Assembly (NCBI GenBank): GCA_018398765.1
Contig: JAHBMJ010004732.1
Span: 1-39,915 of the forward strand
Length of the DNA: 39,915 nucleotides
Reading direction: 5' to 3'
Source: Chromera velia
Taxonomy: Eukaryota; Sar; Chromeraceae
The notes under the pieces were generated by a model, which searched no databases, had not been told where the DNA came from, and saw only the letters and a list, made by a program, of their open reading frames with translations. Position 1 is the stretch's first letter; each line of letters begins with the position of its first letter. The translations under genes were made by a program, and so were the position numbers. Below are positions 22,001 through 33,772 of this stretch, piece after piece.

Positions 22001-23586
22001 TCACGCTGGCTCTGGAAAAATCTTCTTCCTGTTTTTGCAGTCACAACGGTTGCATTTCTCTTCATGCATGAAAGTTGCCGCTGTCGAATGTCTGCTTCGC
22101 TTAAAAAGAGATTTGCAGAGAGCCCCCTTTCACTCAGATTGAAGGCATGACCTCTGTTTGATTTCGTCTTGTTCGTACAAACATGAAATGCTTGCAGAAC
22201 GGCCAGACTTTCAACGATTTGGGCAGCTGCGTTGCCGAGCTTGCTGACTGTCTTCCTTTCGACTACTCTTCCTGCTCCTCTCCCGAGGCCAAGGGGGGAT
22301 TTGCAGATGTGAACCCTCTCGCTTTCTTCTCCCGAACCTTCTGGCGCTTCAACAACTTCACTACCGCTTATCAGATCGAGCATACTCCTCAGTACGTGCT
22401 CCCATCCTCCGCCCTCTCTCCCCTCCTCACCACAACCCTCGCAGAAGCTGCATCCCCTGCCGGAGAGAACGGCACCGAGAGTGCCGCAGCCCTCCCCGCC
22501 ACAGGCAACGCGTTGATTGATGATCTCCTCGCACGACTCCAGCAGGAGGGCTCTGAGGACGCACGCAGCACTCTGAGCTCAATCCTCGGAAGCCCTCCCA
22601 GAGATTCTCCCTCTGACTCTTCAGCTTCCATCCGCTCCTCTTCCCTCCCTGCTGCTGCTGCTGCTGCTTCTTCCCAGAGCTCTGATACTTCCAGTTGGTA
22701 TCTGACAAGGGAGGGCCAAATCTGGTCCATTTTGGACGCCCCCAGGCTGACTCGGCCGACGGTGCGGGGTCGGGAGAGCAAGATGGCAGCTCACTCCGAG
22801 CCTCTTCCCTTCTTTTGGTCCATGGGCGACTGGTCCAAGATCGACACCTTCTACATGCAATGTCCAGGGCTGGACCCCGAGACGGTGGAGGGAACGATCG
22901 AGAATGAAGATCTGGAGGGCAACTCGGTTGTGTACTTTCCCTTCAAGGTCGAGATCAGGTGCGGTCAGAAGGCGTTTGAGTCGGGTAGCGTGACTTACAA
23001 CCACCCACCAGGACCCAAAAGATGCGAGGAGGAGGAGGAAGAGGAAGAGCAGGTCAGCACTCCCTCCTCTGCTTCGAGTGCTGACACCCCCTCCCCTTCG
23101 CCCAGCCCCTCCCCCTCTCTTGAGGCTTCTTCAGTGACAGCCGAGGAGGAGGAGGAGGCCCCAGCTGCAGCTGCATTTTCTGGTCCCCTCAAAGAGGGCT
23201 CCTCCTCTCCTGATGCCCCCTCACGACCTGCCGAAATGAACAACGCAGTATCAGTCTCTTCAACAGCAGTATCAGCAGAGGACAAGCCCGAGATGGGAGC
23301 AAGGGTGGGAGTTCAGGGAATGGGAGGTGCTGCAAAGCTTGCATCTCAACCTCCCTCTCCCCCCCCCTCCCCGGAGGCACCAATGGGGGGCCAGACAGAA
23401 CAGCCACAGCCTCCCGTGATGTTGGAGACCATGCCTGTCATTTCCGAGTCCCCCGCCGCCTCCTCGGGCCCCTCTCGGGCCCTCAGGGCGACCCCGTCGT
23501 CTCTTGATCATGCCGCTGCTGAGGGAGGTGCGGGGTTGGAGGACTGGACCCGCAGATTGGCAGACATCATGAAGCTTCCATCCTAA
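18038..23586 (+). CDS. C-type lectin domain fused to ankyrin repeats, predicted secreted
   Basis: Ten exons: 18038-18082, 18161-18346, 18575-18844, 19266-19631, 19965-20066, 20304-20420, 20812-20916, 21333-21431, 21715-21933 and 22198-23586. They join in phase 0 at every junction to give about 965 residues. Residues 1-15 form a short signal-peptide-like segment (MHLRVPVGIALAFFL). Residues 32-197 are a long-form C-type lectin domain with C32, C43, C64, C163, C187 and C196, the WIGA motif (96-99) and LTWDDGTPF (128-136). A Ser run interrupts it at 106-117. Ankyrin-like sequence starts late in exon 4 (ASYGVPVDEPGE) and continues as about one repeat per exon to residue 503, with clear cores such as SPLHLAARAG and LLEAGADINARD. 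The last 460 residues are Ser/Pro/acidic around a more ordered block near WSILDAPRL...FYMQCPGLD. No membrane segment separates lectin from ankyrins. Confidence 0.85.
19029..19134. repeat. (CA)n microsatellite in intron 3 of the lectin-ankyrin gene
   Basis: Alternating CA/CG-type dinucleotides with a pure CA core, wholly within the intron 18845-19265. It produces spurious T/H-rich and V/C-rich frames on the two strands. Confidence 0.95.
20069..20147. repeat. Short direct repeat in intron 5
   Basis: GGTCGGGAGAAAGATGCAGA occurs twice (about 20070 and 20127), separated by unrelated sequence including CA-type motifs, inside the intron 20067-20303. Confidence 0.75.
21064..21165. repeat. 46-bp tandem repeat in intron 7
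   Basis: A unit starting AGCAGAAAGCTGCTGAGCCA begins at 21064, again at 21110, and partially at 21156. The two full units differ by about two bases. It lies within the intron 20917-21332. Confidence 0.85.
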
Positions 23587-25576
23587 GTTGATCTATCTAT
23601 CTATCTATCTGTCTGTCTGCTGCTTTTTCTTAGAAAGATGTATGCTCCATGCAGCGGTTTTGCGTTTTTTAGACGTCCTGAGGACTGAGCATGCATTGAG
23701 GTGCTCTGGAACGGAGTGAAGACAGAGCCGAGGGGACGTGTGAAAGGACGGTTGGGGGGGTGAACTGTGTCCCTTCGATCAGTCGGTGTCCGTTCTCCCG
23801 ACAGCTAGGCGTGTCAGACAGACTTTGCAGCGGACGGGCCAATTCAGTGAGAAAGAGATCGTTTAGACGGAAGAAATCTACACCTCTGCAAGTGCAGTGC
23901 TATCGGGGGTGAGAGGGGATTGTCAGACGGGGTTTTAGTAAGGCAGTACGTGGGGACGGTGGGGTGTTGTTGCTGACTTGAGAACTTCGCAGTGGACCGA
24001 CGATGTTCAACGTCGGGTGACTGTATGCATGTATGTATGCACTCATTCATTGAACCGCCCTGCATGATTGAGTTTTGGAGTCTGCATCATGAGGCGTGAA
24101 ATGTAATTTTAATTTGTGTTTGAAAAATGAACTTGAAGTTTGGCAGCGCAAGTCGAACTGTGCAACTTTCAAACGCGTGAAAGAAATTGGCGGCTAGATT
24201 AGCGGGGAACTAGGCTGGGAAATTGCTGACTACATGCTAGGGTGAGCTTTAAGCCTGACCTAGAGCCTGACAACACATTCAATAAATGAAATCAACAATC
24301 ATATCCTTAGCCTACTAGAGTTTTGCATGTGAGTCTACGGTTAGTAAGTCAGTTACTAGGTTAGTTATATTCAGTCAAGCAGTCAACGTGTCAGTCTGTC
24401 AGTGAACCTTTTCTGTCAGTCAATCGTGTCTAATCGTATCTATCATTAGCAGTCAGTCAGTCTGTCGGTCAGTCAGTCAGTGAGACAAGCAGACAAACGT
24501 AAAGACAGACTGTCAATCGGACAGTCACGTAGTCATTGTCTTGGCACACTTGTCTGTTTAACGCAACTCTGTCAGTCTGTGAGTTAGTCAAGCCTAGCAG
24601 TCAAGCTTTACTCAGGCTTTGCTCAGGCTGCAGCGGTACGACGCTGGAGAGAGAAGTTCAAACTCAGGAAGCGGTCTGAAAAATCAATGACTTTAAATAA
24701 CAGCAAGCGTGTCAGCCGTCTCTACCAAGTCAAGTCGCGTAGAGCTATCAACGATGCATTCTCTTGCCACAGATCGACTCAGCTTTGCATCGACTCCCGT
24801 CGATCCCTGAAGAGACGGCCTAGAAAACCTAGGAGACGGCCTGAGAGCAACCACGAGAGACAGTTTGCTTCCTTACTCATGGAATAACCAGTTTAGCAGC
24901 TCAACAATGGGTATCCGTCGTTCAATGGGGAAGCGAGTCTCACTTCTACACGATGCAGTTCTGAAACCTTTTGGCCAGAAGGAAGAGAGCGCTTGCATTT
25001 GAGGAGGAAGATGGAGAAGGAGACGGGAAGCAGTTTTTAGCAGTTCCGCAAACCTGCTCGGGGAACAGACACCAGTCTTTAAGGGTTCCTTACCGACCTG
25101 CAGTTGGACAGCACAAGCAGTTGGCGCACACGCGTGCTGAGTGCGAAACACTGATAACGGGGTCAGACGGATGAGGTTTTCTCCCTTTTGGGGAAGTGGT
25201 TCGCGGAATGGGGACAAAGCCAAGCCAGGCTACCGTTTTTGCCCGTCTCTTCAGCCGTTTCCGTCATTCTACCACCGTCTGCCTCAAAACAGGCAGGCTA
25301 GAAGGAGCTTTGGGGCAAGATATGAAGGTGAAAGGGCACAACCTAACCTAGTGTATCAGAATGAAGGTTCTCTGGCTCTTCTTTCTTCTGATTGAGCTAG
25401 ATTTCGGCAGAAAGAGGACAAGACGACGCGTTCTGTGTGAGGATATAAGACCACTCTGCCTTGCCGCGGGAATTCAGTGAGTGGCCGTTACGGGAAAGCC
25501 GTTCTTGCCTGTGTTATCTTCTTTTGTGGGAGAAGACTGCCCTAGCAGTATGTCCAGCTGCGTATCGAACCAACTA
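23587..25576. other. Intergenic DNA downstream of the lectin-ankyrin gene; no gene supported
   Basis: It opens with a (TATC)n/(TGTC)n run at about 23591-23620 and has irregular GTCA/GTCT-rich sequence at 24350-24600. Open frames of 60-116 codons occur at 24687-24887 (+), 24971-25174 (+) and 24873-25223 (-), but I recognise no domain or splice structure in them. The last two overlap on opposite strands. The 24650-25400 portion is less repetitive than its surroundings, so a small or decayed gene cannot be excluded. Confidence 0.45.
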
Positions 25577-25627
25577 AACGTTAGACGCTCATTTATAGGC
25601 CGATAGCGATGTGAATGATAATGATGA
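25577..25627. repeat. Imperfect inverted repeat arm, right
   Basis: Complementary to 14340-14393, with the core GGCCGATAGCGATG. It is followed by a GATGATGAT run. Confidence 0.6.
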
Positions 25628-25866
25628 TGATGAACAGTCAAGCGGGCAGACAGTTAGGCAATAATACGACTTCTTCACCAAACATTCGACCAAATATTTT
25701 TTATGGTAGGCTGGACATATCATTATTTTTAATTCTTTTATTTTGAGTGTAAAAATATAAAAATCAAGCACTTATTAAAAGTATCTTTTGAATGTCAATC
25801 CTATGCCAACCGATGCCTCTGCATACTAGTCTGTATAAAGGTTGCCTGCCAGTGTATGTATAACTT

Positions 25867-25889
25867 TTAACTTCAAAAAAAGAAGTTAA
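25867..25889. other. Perfect 8-bp stem hairpin with A7 loop
   Basis: TTAACTTC (25867-25874), seven A, then GAAGTTAA (25882-25889). It lies at the left edge of a foldback region. Confidence 0.7.
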
Positions 25890-25904
25890 ACAAACTTAGA
25901 AGCT

Positions 25905-26110
25905 GGCTTAGGAGCTAAGCCCCGCACTATTAAAAAAAAAATCTTATATTTTCGATCTTTGATTTTTTTTTTAGAATGCTAAAGCATCCTAGACTTAGAC
26001 TTATATATACGAAAGCTAGTACGAAAGTGCAATTAAAAAAAAAATCTTAAATTTATAATTTTCGATTTTTATTTTTTTTTTAGAGCGCAGGGCCTAGCTT
26101 AGGAGCCAAC
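25905..26110. repeat. Foldback element with two A10...T10 hairpin units
   Basis: Two similar units each run from an A10 tract through TCTTA and TTTTCGAT to a T10 tract (25932-25972 and about 26035-26081), so each can fold on itself. They are bracketed by imperfect inverted arms GGCTTAGGAGCTAAGCCC (25905 onward) and the complement of GGCTCCTAAGCTAGGCCC (to 26108). No coding capacity. The arrangement resembles a small foldback or MITE-like element. Confidence 0.5.
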
Positions 26111-26593
26111 TTATTTTTCTTTTTTTCTTTGCATGTGTAACACAGATAAAAGAACATAGTATTTATAGTTAGTGATCAGATTTCATATGATTGTATTTGA
26201 TATTCTATATGGTAATAAATAATTACCGGCCCTATAGTACTGCTTAGTCACCTATAGTTTTATGCACTGCGTCAGGTTTAATTTGAGGTTGAAGTTGTTA
26301 AACCGTTGAACATCAAATTTGACCAGATTTGGTGTTATATTTGAGGTTAACATTCATAAGTTCTTAAAGCTTGATGAGAAAGTGAGACTTAATTATTCTG
26401 TGTCTCATGCGGTCACACTTTCCAAAATTCAAATCCCTACTATACGCCGCACTACACCGCACTACAACAGGAAGAAAAGGAGTGAAGGACTCAGGACATC
26501 AGTGATGCAGTCAACGGACGGAAAGGGAGAAACTGGCCTTGCGATCCAAGACAAAGTTAAACAATTAGACTGGGACCGCAACGCTGTCACAGG

Positions 26594-26631
<38 letters not shown>

Positions 26632-27527
26632 TACGTGCGTGCAGTCAGTCAGTCGGCCAATCGATCGATCAGACCATCGTCTCCCCCTGCTGCTTGGGCG
26701 GCGCGTGAATTAAACTTTGCCCGCTTGCATGCCTCGTGTGGTAATGCAAGAATGCACAAAGGAGGGGGGGAAAGCAGAAAGAGACAGGGAAACCGTCAGA
26801 TGAGAGAGAAGGAGCAATTCATCGCAAGTCAGCTGTACGGGCACACATTGATTTTCCATACCCCGTCCTTTTCCCCTGCCTCCGTCACTCTCAACTTTTA
26901 TCATTCATCGGATGCTGCTCTCTTTCGGCACCCCTCCTTCGAACTGTGCAGGTTGACAGATGTGGGAGGAGGCGTGAGAAAAGAAGAAGGAATGGAAGAA
27001 GGGAGCATCGAAGAAAGGATCGATTGACAACAGGATTGGGGGAGGGAGGGAGTGCATGATTGAGAGCTCGTGAATGAAAGGGAACAGAAAGAGTCCGACA
27101 GACCGGCCGACTGAGTTCTTTGTCTCTTCCGATCTGCATGCCCGTGTGCACTGAAACTTCCAAGTGCCTTCAAGGAGTGCAGATCGACATGAAATAGGCA
27201 GTCAGCCAGGCAGTCAGCCAGGCAGGCGGGTGTACGGAATGAATGAAGCATTCGATCGGGAGAATTGGATAGTACTTAAAATCATTCGACTGTCCTTCCT
27301 CATTCTTCCTTCGATACATTCACTCACACATGCATGGATACATGTGTTCATCTACTCATTCATTCATTCATTCATTCATTCATTCAATCATCCGTCAATT
27401 CCTTCTTCCATTCATTCATTCGGTCATGCATCTAGTGAAACAGTTCATGCATCAGTGAACAGCCTGCCTTTCGATCAATGTCATGCAGAAGAATCATTTG
27501 ATGCTTCCTGCATGGATGAATTTGGGC

Positions 27528-27529
<2 letters not shown>

Positions 27530-27601
<72 letters not shown>
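27530..27601. repeat. (GA)n/(GACA)n microsatellite
   Basis: A GA run passes through GACAGA units into about six GACA units. It causes the R/E/D-rich and S/L-rich spurious frames here. Confidence 0.95.
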
Positions 27602-28063
27602 CGTTTGGCCCTCTGCATCGCCCCTCCTAATTCCCCATGCAGGTTCCTTCTCGTCACCCACCCATCCGGTCTCTTTCAATGTCTCTTTCTTTGGGACTTC
27701 AAAGTTGGTCCTTCCTTCACAGGCCGAGCTGTGTGCCTGCCTGTCTGTCTCCTGTTGATTTCCCTTTGACTTGACAAAAAACCAGAGTGGAGCCGCCCAA
27801 CCGAAACATCACGTGCATGATCAGACCCGGCGCCCCCTTTTCTTTGTTTCATCTGACTGACTGATGGCTGACTTGAATTGATGAGCCAAATTTGTGTCCT
27901 CTATAAAGTCCTGTCAAGTGTTTTCCCTCCCTCCCTCCCGCTTCCATTGCTTTATCATGCAGGAGGAGGGGGGAGAGAGGAAGGAGGAAAGAAGGACTGA
28001 GGGAGAAAAGAGGTGATCGAGGCAGACATACAAGACAGATGAGAAAAATCAGACCGACCTCCT

Positions 28064-28097
<34 letters not shown>
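28064..28097. repeat. (CT)n microsatellite
   Basis: About 16 uninterrupted CT units. Confidence 0.95.
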
Positions 28098-28101
<4 letters not shown>

Positions 28102-29833
28102 TCTGCCTTGTGCAAGGAAATGCAAATCAAGTCAGTGACACCAAAATCAACGTGCGGGCATGGAATCCGTTTGTCGGCCAGACAGCCAATCAGTCAGTCA
28201 CTTCAACAATGACGATTCCGATTCAAGGCCGACAGCAGGGGCATGCATGCGAGTACTCTCGATCATACGGAAACAGTCATTGGATATATGCGTGTGTTTG
28301 TGTATGTGTGCTTGTCTTTCTTACCTCTCCTCTCGTCGGCCATGCTCGCACTGTATGATAGGTGCGTGTCATAAATGAAAGAATTCATGGAGAGATTGAG
28401 AGGAATTCGGAGACTTTTGCAGAAGATCGAGCCAGTTTGGGTGACATGAGATGGCTCTTTTTGCTTTTTATTTTTACTAAACTTCAATGAGCAAGTGAGC
28501 AGTCGATACATTCACGTTTTCTATCATGCACTTTTTAACCTTCTTTCAGTCCGTTTGCATGTCTAATGCCCGACAAGGAAAACGGATAGATGCCTGCCTG
28601 CAGGGAGCGATTGCGGACCATTCTTCAAAGGAGAGGTGCGATTTGTCGCTGGTTGATCCATCAAGCACCCGGCCGTCACTCTGGATGTTCATTGTGTGAG
28701 TGAGTGAGGACAAAGGAAGGAAGGAAGAAACAAAGAAAAATAAATAAAGGAAACAGAAGGAGAAAGAGAGGAAGGAAGACTCTGTGAAGGAAGAAGGAGT
28801 GCCAATCGACTCAGGCGACTCATTCACACACATGATTCCATGCATTTCATTCCTCGTCCGTCGATCGATCTGTCCATGCATGGACCTTTGGATGATCATT
28901 GTTCTCCCTGTCCCTAGCTTTGCCTTTCACTCTCTGCGCAAGAGAGCGACGGGAAAGGTAACAGTCGAATCACGTGAGTACTTTCTTGACATGAGAGGTG
29001 GAGAGCGAAAGAAACAAAAGACCAAACACAAAGGAGGGGGGGAGAGTCACGAAGATAAAAGAAGAGCACAGAAAAAGAAAACCCACCGTTGCTCGCTGCT
29101 TCTCGTCCAAGAAAATAAAGAAGTCAGCATGAACGAATTCATTCGAGCAATGTTCATTCATTCACTCCGTCACCCTCCCTGTTTATCCACTGACAATCCC
29201 ACCTCCAGGAAAAAAACAAGTGCGGGTCACGGCATGCACTTCCTACAGTACTACGAAGAGGAAAAACGACCTCCAGGGCCGATCAGCAGCAGCAGCAGCA
29301 GCAGGAACAGCAAAAACAAAAGAAGCAAGTGGAAGAATGAGTCGGTCAGTGAGTGTTGACCCTCTCTGAAAGAAATGAAACTGACAGAGACTCTATCTCA
29401 CAGCGCATCAAAAGGCCGAAGAGACCCACCCTTTCTCACTCACTCACTCACTCACTGAGTGACAGGCAGCAAGCTGCATCATTCATTGCACAGTCAACTA
29501 CCTAGGCGATCCAGCTAGAGGAGGAGCGAGGCAGGGACAGGCGAGGGAAGAGAAGAGAAGAGAAGACGCAAATGATAGAAGTCGATCGAGGAAAGAGAGG
29601 AAGAGGTGAGCCAGCAGTCTGTCCAAAAAATTGGAGGAAACGGAGGCAAAAACAGTCTTCTTTCTTTGTGTGATGGTCTGGCGATTGATTGGCAGGTCGA
29701 TCAAAGGCGCCTCCCTCTTTGAAATTCTTTGTTTGTTTGTTTCTTTCTTTCTTTCTTTCTCTCTCTCTCTGCCTTTCTCAACCCACCCACCCACCCACCC
29801 GCCCGCCCTGACAGAGTCCTTTAATTGTCTCGA

Positions 29834-32800
29834 TCAATCAGGGTCACTCATGAACCCATCGCTTTCATCTTCATCGTCTTCATCATCAAAATCGTCTTGA
29901 TCAAACCCCAGTGGCACCGTCCCCCGCCTGTCCCCACCCAGAAAACCTTCAGGCAGCATCAACCCCAACCCGCCAGCCCCCGGAAGGCCCAGCCCCCCAC
30001 CAACCAACGCCGGGGAAGGCAGGGCAGCCAAGGCAGGAGAACTCATCAGATTGCCTGAAGCCAAGATAACTGCGCCCTGAGCATTCTCGGTTGACACAGA
30101 GGATTGCGAACCTGTCACTCCTGACGGCCTACGCATTGTTCCTCTGCATGTGCACTGCTGATGCGCACCCATGGCAGGGGTGGCAGGGGAACCCATCGGA
30201 GAGACGCGCCCCCTCTCTGCACCCTCAGCCCCGTCTCTGGAGAGGGACTCAACGGAGAGACGCTTCGAGTGAATCAGAGGAGGGGCTTGGGAACCGGCTC
30301 CGTCTCGGAAATTTTCCATCGAACCGCTAGACCCCCTCTCCGGCTCCTCCCACCCCCCACTTGCGGCTTCTGAAAAAAATGGGGGAGGCATACCTTTCTG
30401 AAAAACATCGGGAACTGTGGAGCCTTTGCTGTTTGCTCCATCGACTGCGGGTGAATGTGCGAGAGGTGGTCTTCCACTGCGGTTGGTGGTGGGGGTGCGA
30501 GAGGCTGCCGTCATCCACTCGAATGGCGTCCCTTCCCTCGCGATGTCCTTGAAGTCGTTCGGCTTCTTCGGACACCTTGGGGGCAGCCTCGCGTTGACCG
30601 GGGTTCTCTCATCCCCACTTCCTGTCTGAAAGGCACGCGCAAAAGCGGACTGTGGAACGTCCGTCTCACACCGATAGAGGCCGACCCCACTTCCCTGTTT
30701 GTGCATTGCCGGGGAACCTGCAATGAAGGGAGAGAGCCCCTGACCTATCTGGGAAGGGAGCGCAACCCTGACAGGGGATGGAACGGGGGACTCAAACAAC
30801 CCCGCAGCCCCTGCTCCCCCTCCCGCTGTCGTCAAGGGAGTCCCTCCCCAATACACACCACTCACACTGCTACTGGCAATAGCAGCTGCGGCAGCCCCAG
30901 AGCTGCCGATCGTAGAGTGTCTCTGGGTATGCCGGCAAGCCATAGACAGAACAGGCGTGAGATTTTGACCCCCGCCTCCTATCATGGGAGTCATGGGAAG
31001 CAAGGCCGAGGGCCTCTCTGAGTCGGAAGGTGCTGTGGGAGACCGGTGGGTGGCGTCGGGTTCTGTGTACTCTCGAAGAGCGGTCTGGCTACCCAACGCC
31101 CGAAGCATCCCTATGCCCTGGTTCTGGAGCTGCCGTCTGCTCTTCCCCAACCCCCCCTTTTTGTTGACGGTGCGCTGACCCTTTGCTCTTTGGTTCTCGA
31201 ATTCTGTGTCAGAGACGGAGGACACCTTTGCACTCCTGCACATCTCTTCGCAAAACTCGGCAATGACATCCTGTTGGAGTTGGATCTGCTGCGCGGGGGG
31301 CAGCATCGTTCGGGCCTTCGCACCCCTGAAGGACGGCGACTCTGCTCCAAAGGAAAATGCACTAGGCCCTCCCCCTCCCTCAGCACCCACTCTACAACTC
31401 TGCGGCTCTCTCTGTTGGGGTTCGGGGGTCATGCCTGTAACGCGGGAGAGGGCCCGCTGCTCCACCTGTTTGCTGATCTCTTTGAGACGACGGAGGTATC
31501 TGCCCGACAGGGCTCCGATTGTCCCCTTCGTCTTCCCTCGCTCCCTCTTCCGCTCTCTCCCCCAGGTCCCCCCCGCCATACTGCTCTGTGGATGGTGCAG
31601 GAGGCCAAATTCCATCGAGGGCATCGTCGCACACGCGGCGGCTGACATGGGCATCTGGAGCGCTCCCGCGGGGTCTGGCGTGAAGGGCGGGAAGAAGTCT
31701 CCACGGAGACGGTGGAACCTCCCCGTCCCCCCTCCTGCCGCTGCTGCTGCTGCTGCCTGTGCCTGAGCAAACGCTGCCTCTGCCTCTAGCCCCGCATTCA
31801 CGAGGGACTTGATAGACCCTGAGGTGGAACTCATGCCTGCCCCTGTGACTGTTGCGGCCCCATTTTGCGGGGTCCCATCACTGTGGGCAGCTCCGCACAT
31901 ACACGCCTGGCCGCCTTTGACAGAGCCGGACCCGTGCATGGAGCTTGGGCCACACGGCCCTGTTGAATCCCCGCTTCTGAGCTGGCCTTTTGGGGGTGCG
32001 GCCTTGGGGGTGGCCTGGGAGGTGGCACGGGAGCGAAACCCGGCAGCAAGATCGGAACTCAAATCCAACCCTGCAGCAGACTGACGCCCCACCGACTTGT
32101 CACAGCCTTCTTCTTGCGTGCTGTCGGAAATTGCACCCCCTCCCGGCAAGCTCTCTCTACCTCTTTCTGAGTCCATCTCCTGCAAGTTGGGTTGGGATGC
32201 ACAATTGGAATGAAAGTACCCGAAACCGGACGCACTGGTTGTCCTCCCAACTCCGAAAAATACAGGAAAGCTTCCGGGAGACGGCAACGCTGCCCCTCCA
32301 TCGAAAGACATGGCAGAGGACTGCATGCGTGCCATCGCAGCTGCTGATTTGAGCAAAGTGTAGTGGCTGGCGTGAGGGGCTCCTTTGGGGGTGTTGAGAG
32401 CAATCAGGGCGAGGAGATCGCAGTCGGACTGTATTGCGAGGGGGTTCATGGCTGCCCCCGCACGGACGGCCCGACGACTTGCAGGCGTACCTGCCGCCAA
32501 AGAGGGACCCCCGACTCCGGGAGTCAACCCCCCCAAGGTGAGAGGATTGGGGGGCCCCGCAGCAGCGAAGGCGGAGGAGGGAGTGGCTACTGTGTGCCAA
32601 GGGGAATTGCGGGGAGACAGGGATTCGAGTGGGGCAGGTCTTTTCTGATGCCACCTCTCATTGTCATTTCCTCTGTCAAACTGTCTTCTGAGATCAATGG
32701 AGCTGGACTTGCTGTCTGCACTCCATTGGGGTGAGACCTGTTGGACCTCTGTTCTGAAGAGGGGGGGGGCGTCTGTTCTCCTACTCCCTCCTCCTGCCTC

Positions 32801-33739
32801 TTCTGACGACCTTCTCTCTGTTCTTTCGTCTCTATCTTCCCCCCCCTTTGTGGAGCTCTGCTGGGTCCTTTTGGAACCTTTGGAGTCTGTACTGCCTGGC
32901 TGGGTCTTTGAATAGAAGTTGCGCAACTTTGAACGCAAATCCTTCAAGTCCACAGGGTCTGTCTGGAACCGCCTGTCTCGTCCAACTGTATCCTCAGGCT
33001 CTGACTGGATATTGTCCTCTCCCTCTGCTTCATCTTCATCAGGAGACGGCAAGTCCGCAAAGGACAAACGTTTCTGCACTCTCTTCTCGGGACTCGAGAG
33101 CTTCTTCTCCCCTCCCTCGACAGTTAATTCTAACACCGCTGTCCCCCCCCCTTCATGCTTCTCCTCACCCCCGTCTGCCCCTGTCCTCTTCTCCCTCTCG
33201 GGTTCACGAAATTTGATAGTACGTCTAGGCCCCGACCGATGCCGAGCCTTCTTCCTCTGACGGGAACTCCCCCCCGAGACCAGACTCCCAATTCCTCTCC
33301 CCTCCTCCCCTGGATGCTGCCCCCTCCAGTGGTGATGCAAGAACGGATAAGTCTCTGCCGTCTCCAAGTCGCCCCAATCACCGTCACAAGCAACAGACGC
33401 GCTGTGCAACAAGGCGGGTGTTCCGAAGACAGGACGGGGAACGACTGTGAAGGTGGGGGGAACAAGAAGGTCGCACAACTCGGGGGGGGCTCCGCTGGAG
33501 TCAGCGCTTTGGGCTGCGAGTGTGACGATATAGGAAGAACTGGCGGTGTCCTGGCAGTCGGGATTTCTCAAAAGGGAGGGGATCTTCAGCTGGGTCAGGA
33601 CTTGGCGGATGTGAGGGGAGGGGGGGTAGAGGGATCTAATCGGCTGGCTCTTGATCTTCAAAGGGACTGGTCTTCGCATCTGAGCGAGGCCTGTCATGTT
33701 CGCAGTTGCAGGAGGGGAACGACTGTCTTCTGTCATCAC

Positions 33740-33772
<33 letters not shown>

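Larger units (their letters stand above)
26111..29833. other. Repeat-rich intergenic DNA between foldback element and kinase gene
   Basis: No gene is supported. Open frames up to about 200 codons (for example 27164-27769 + and 28784-29359 +) cross microsatellites and have no recognisable domain. Simple repeats include (GA)n 26595-26626, (ATTC)n 27355-27386, (GA)n/(GACA)n 27530-27601, (CT)n 28064-28097, (CAG)n 29285-29305, (TTTC)n 29738-29762. The final few hundred bases contain the 3' flank of the minus-strand kinase gene. Confidence 0.45.

Noticed and set aside
24873-25223. 116-codon minus-strand frame in the lectin-kinase gap
   Set aside because: It lies in non-repetitive sequence and looks moderately protein-like, but I recognise no domain, splice partner or conservation; left as uncertain intergenic DNA.
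26319-26708. 129-codon plus-strand frame with a basic N-terminal half
   Set aside because: Runs through a GA microsatellite (repeated Arg-Glu) and has no recognisable domain; kept as intergenic.
27164-27769. 201-codon plus-strand frame
   Set aside because: Consists mostly of ATTC and GACA repeats translated into Ser/His/Ile and Arg/Glu/Asp runs.
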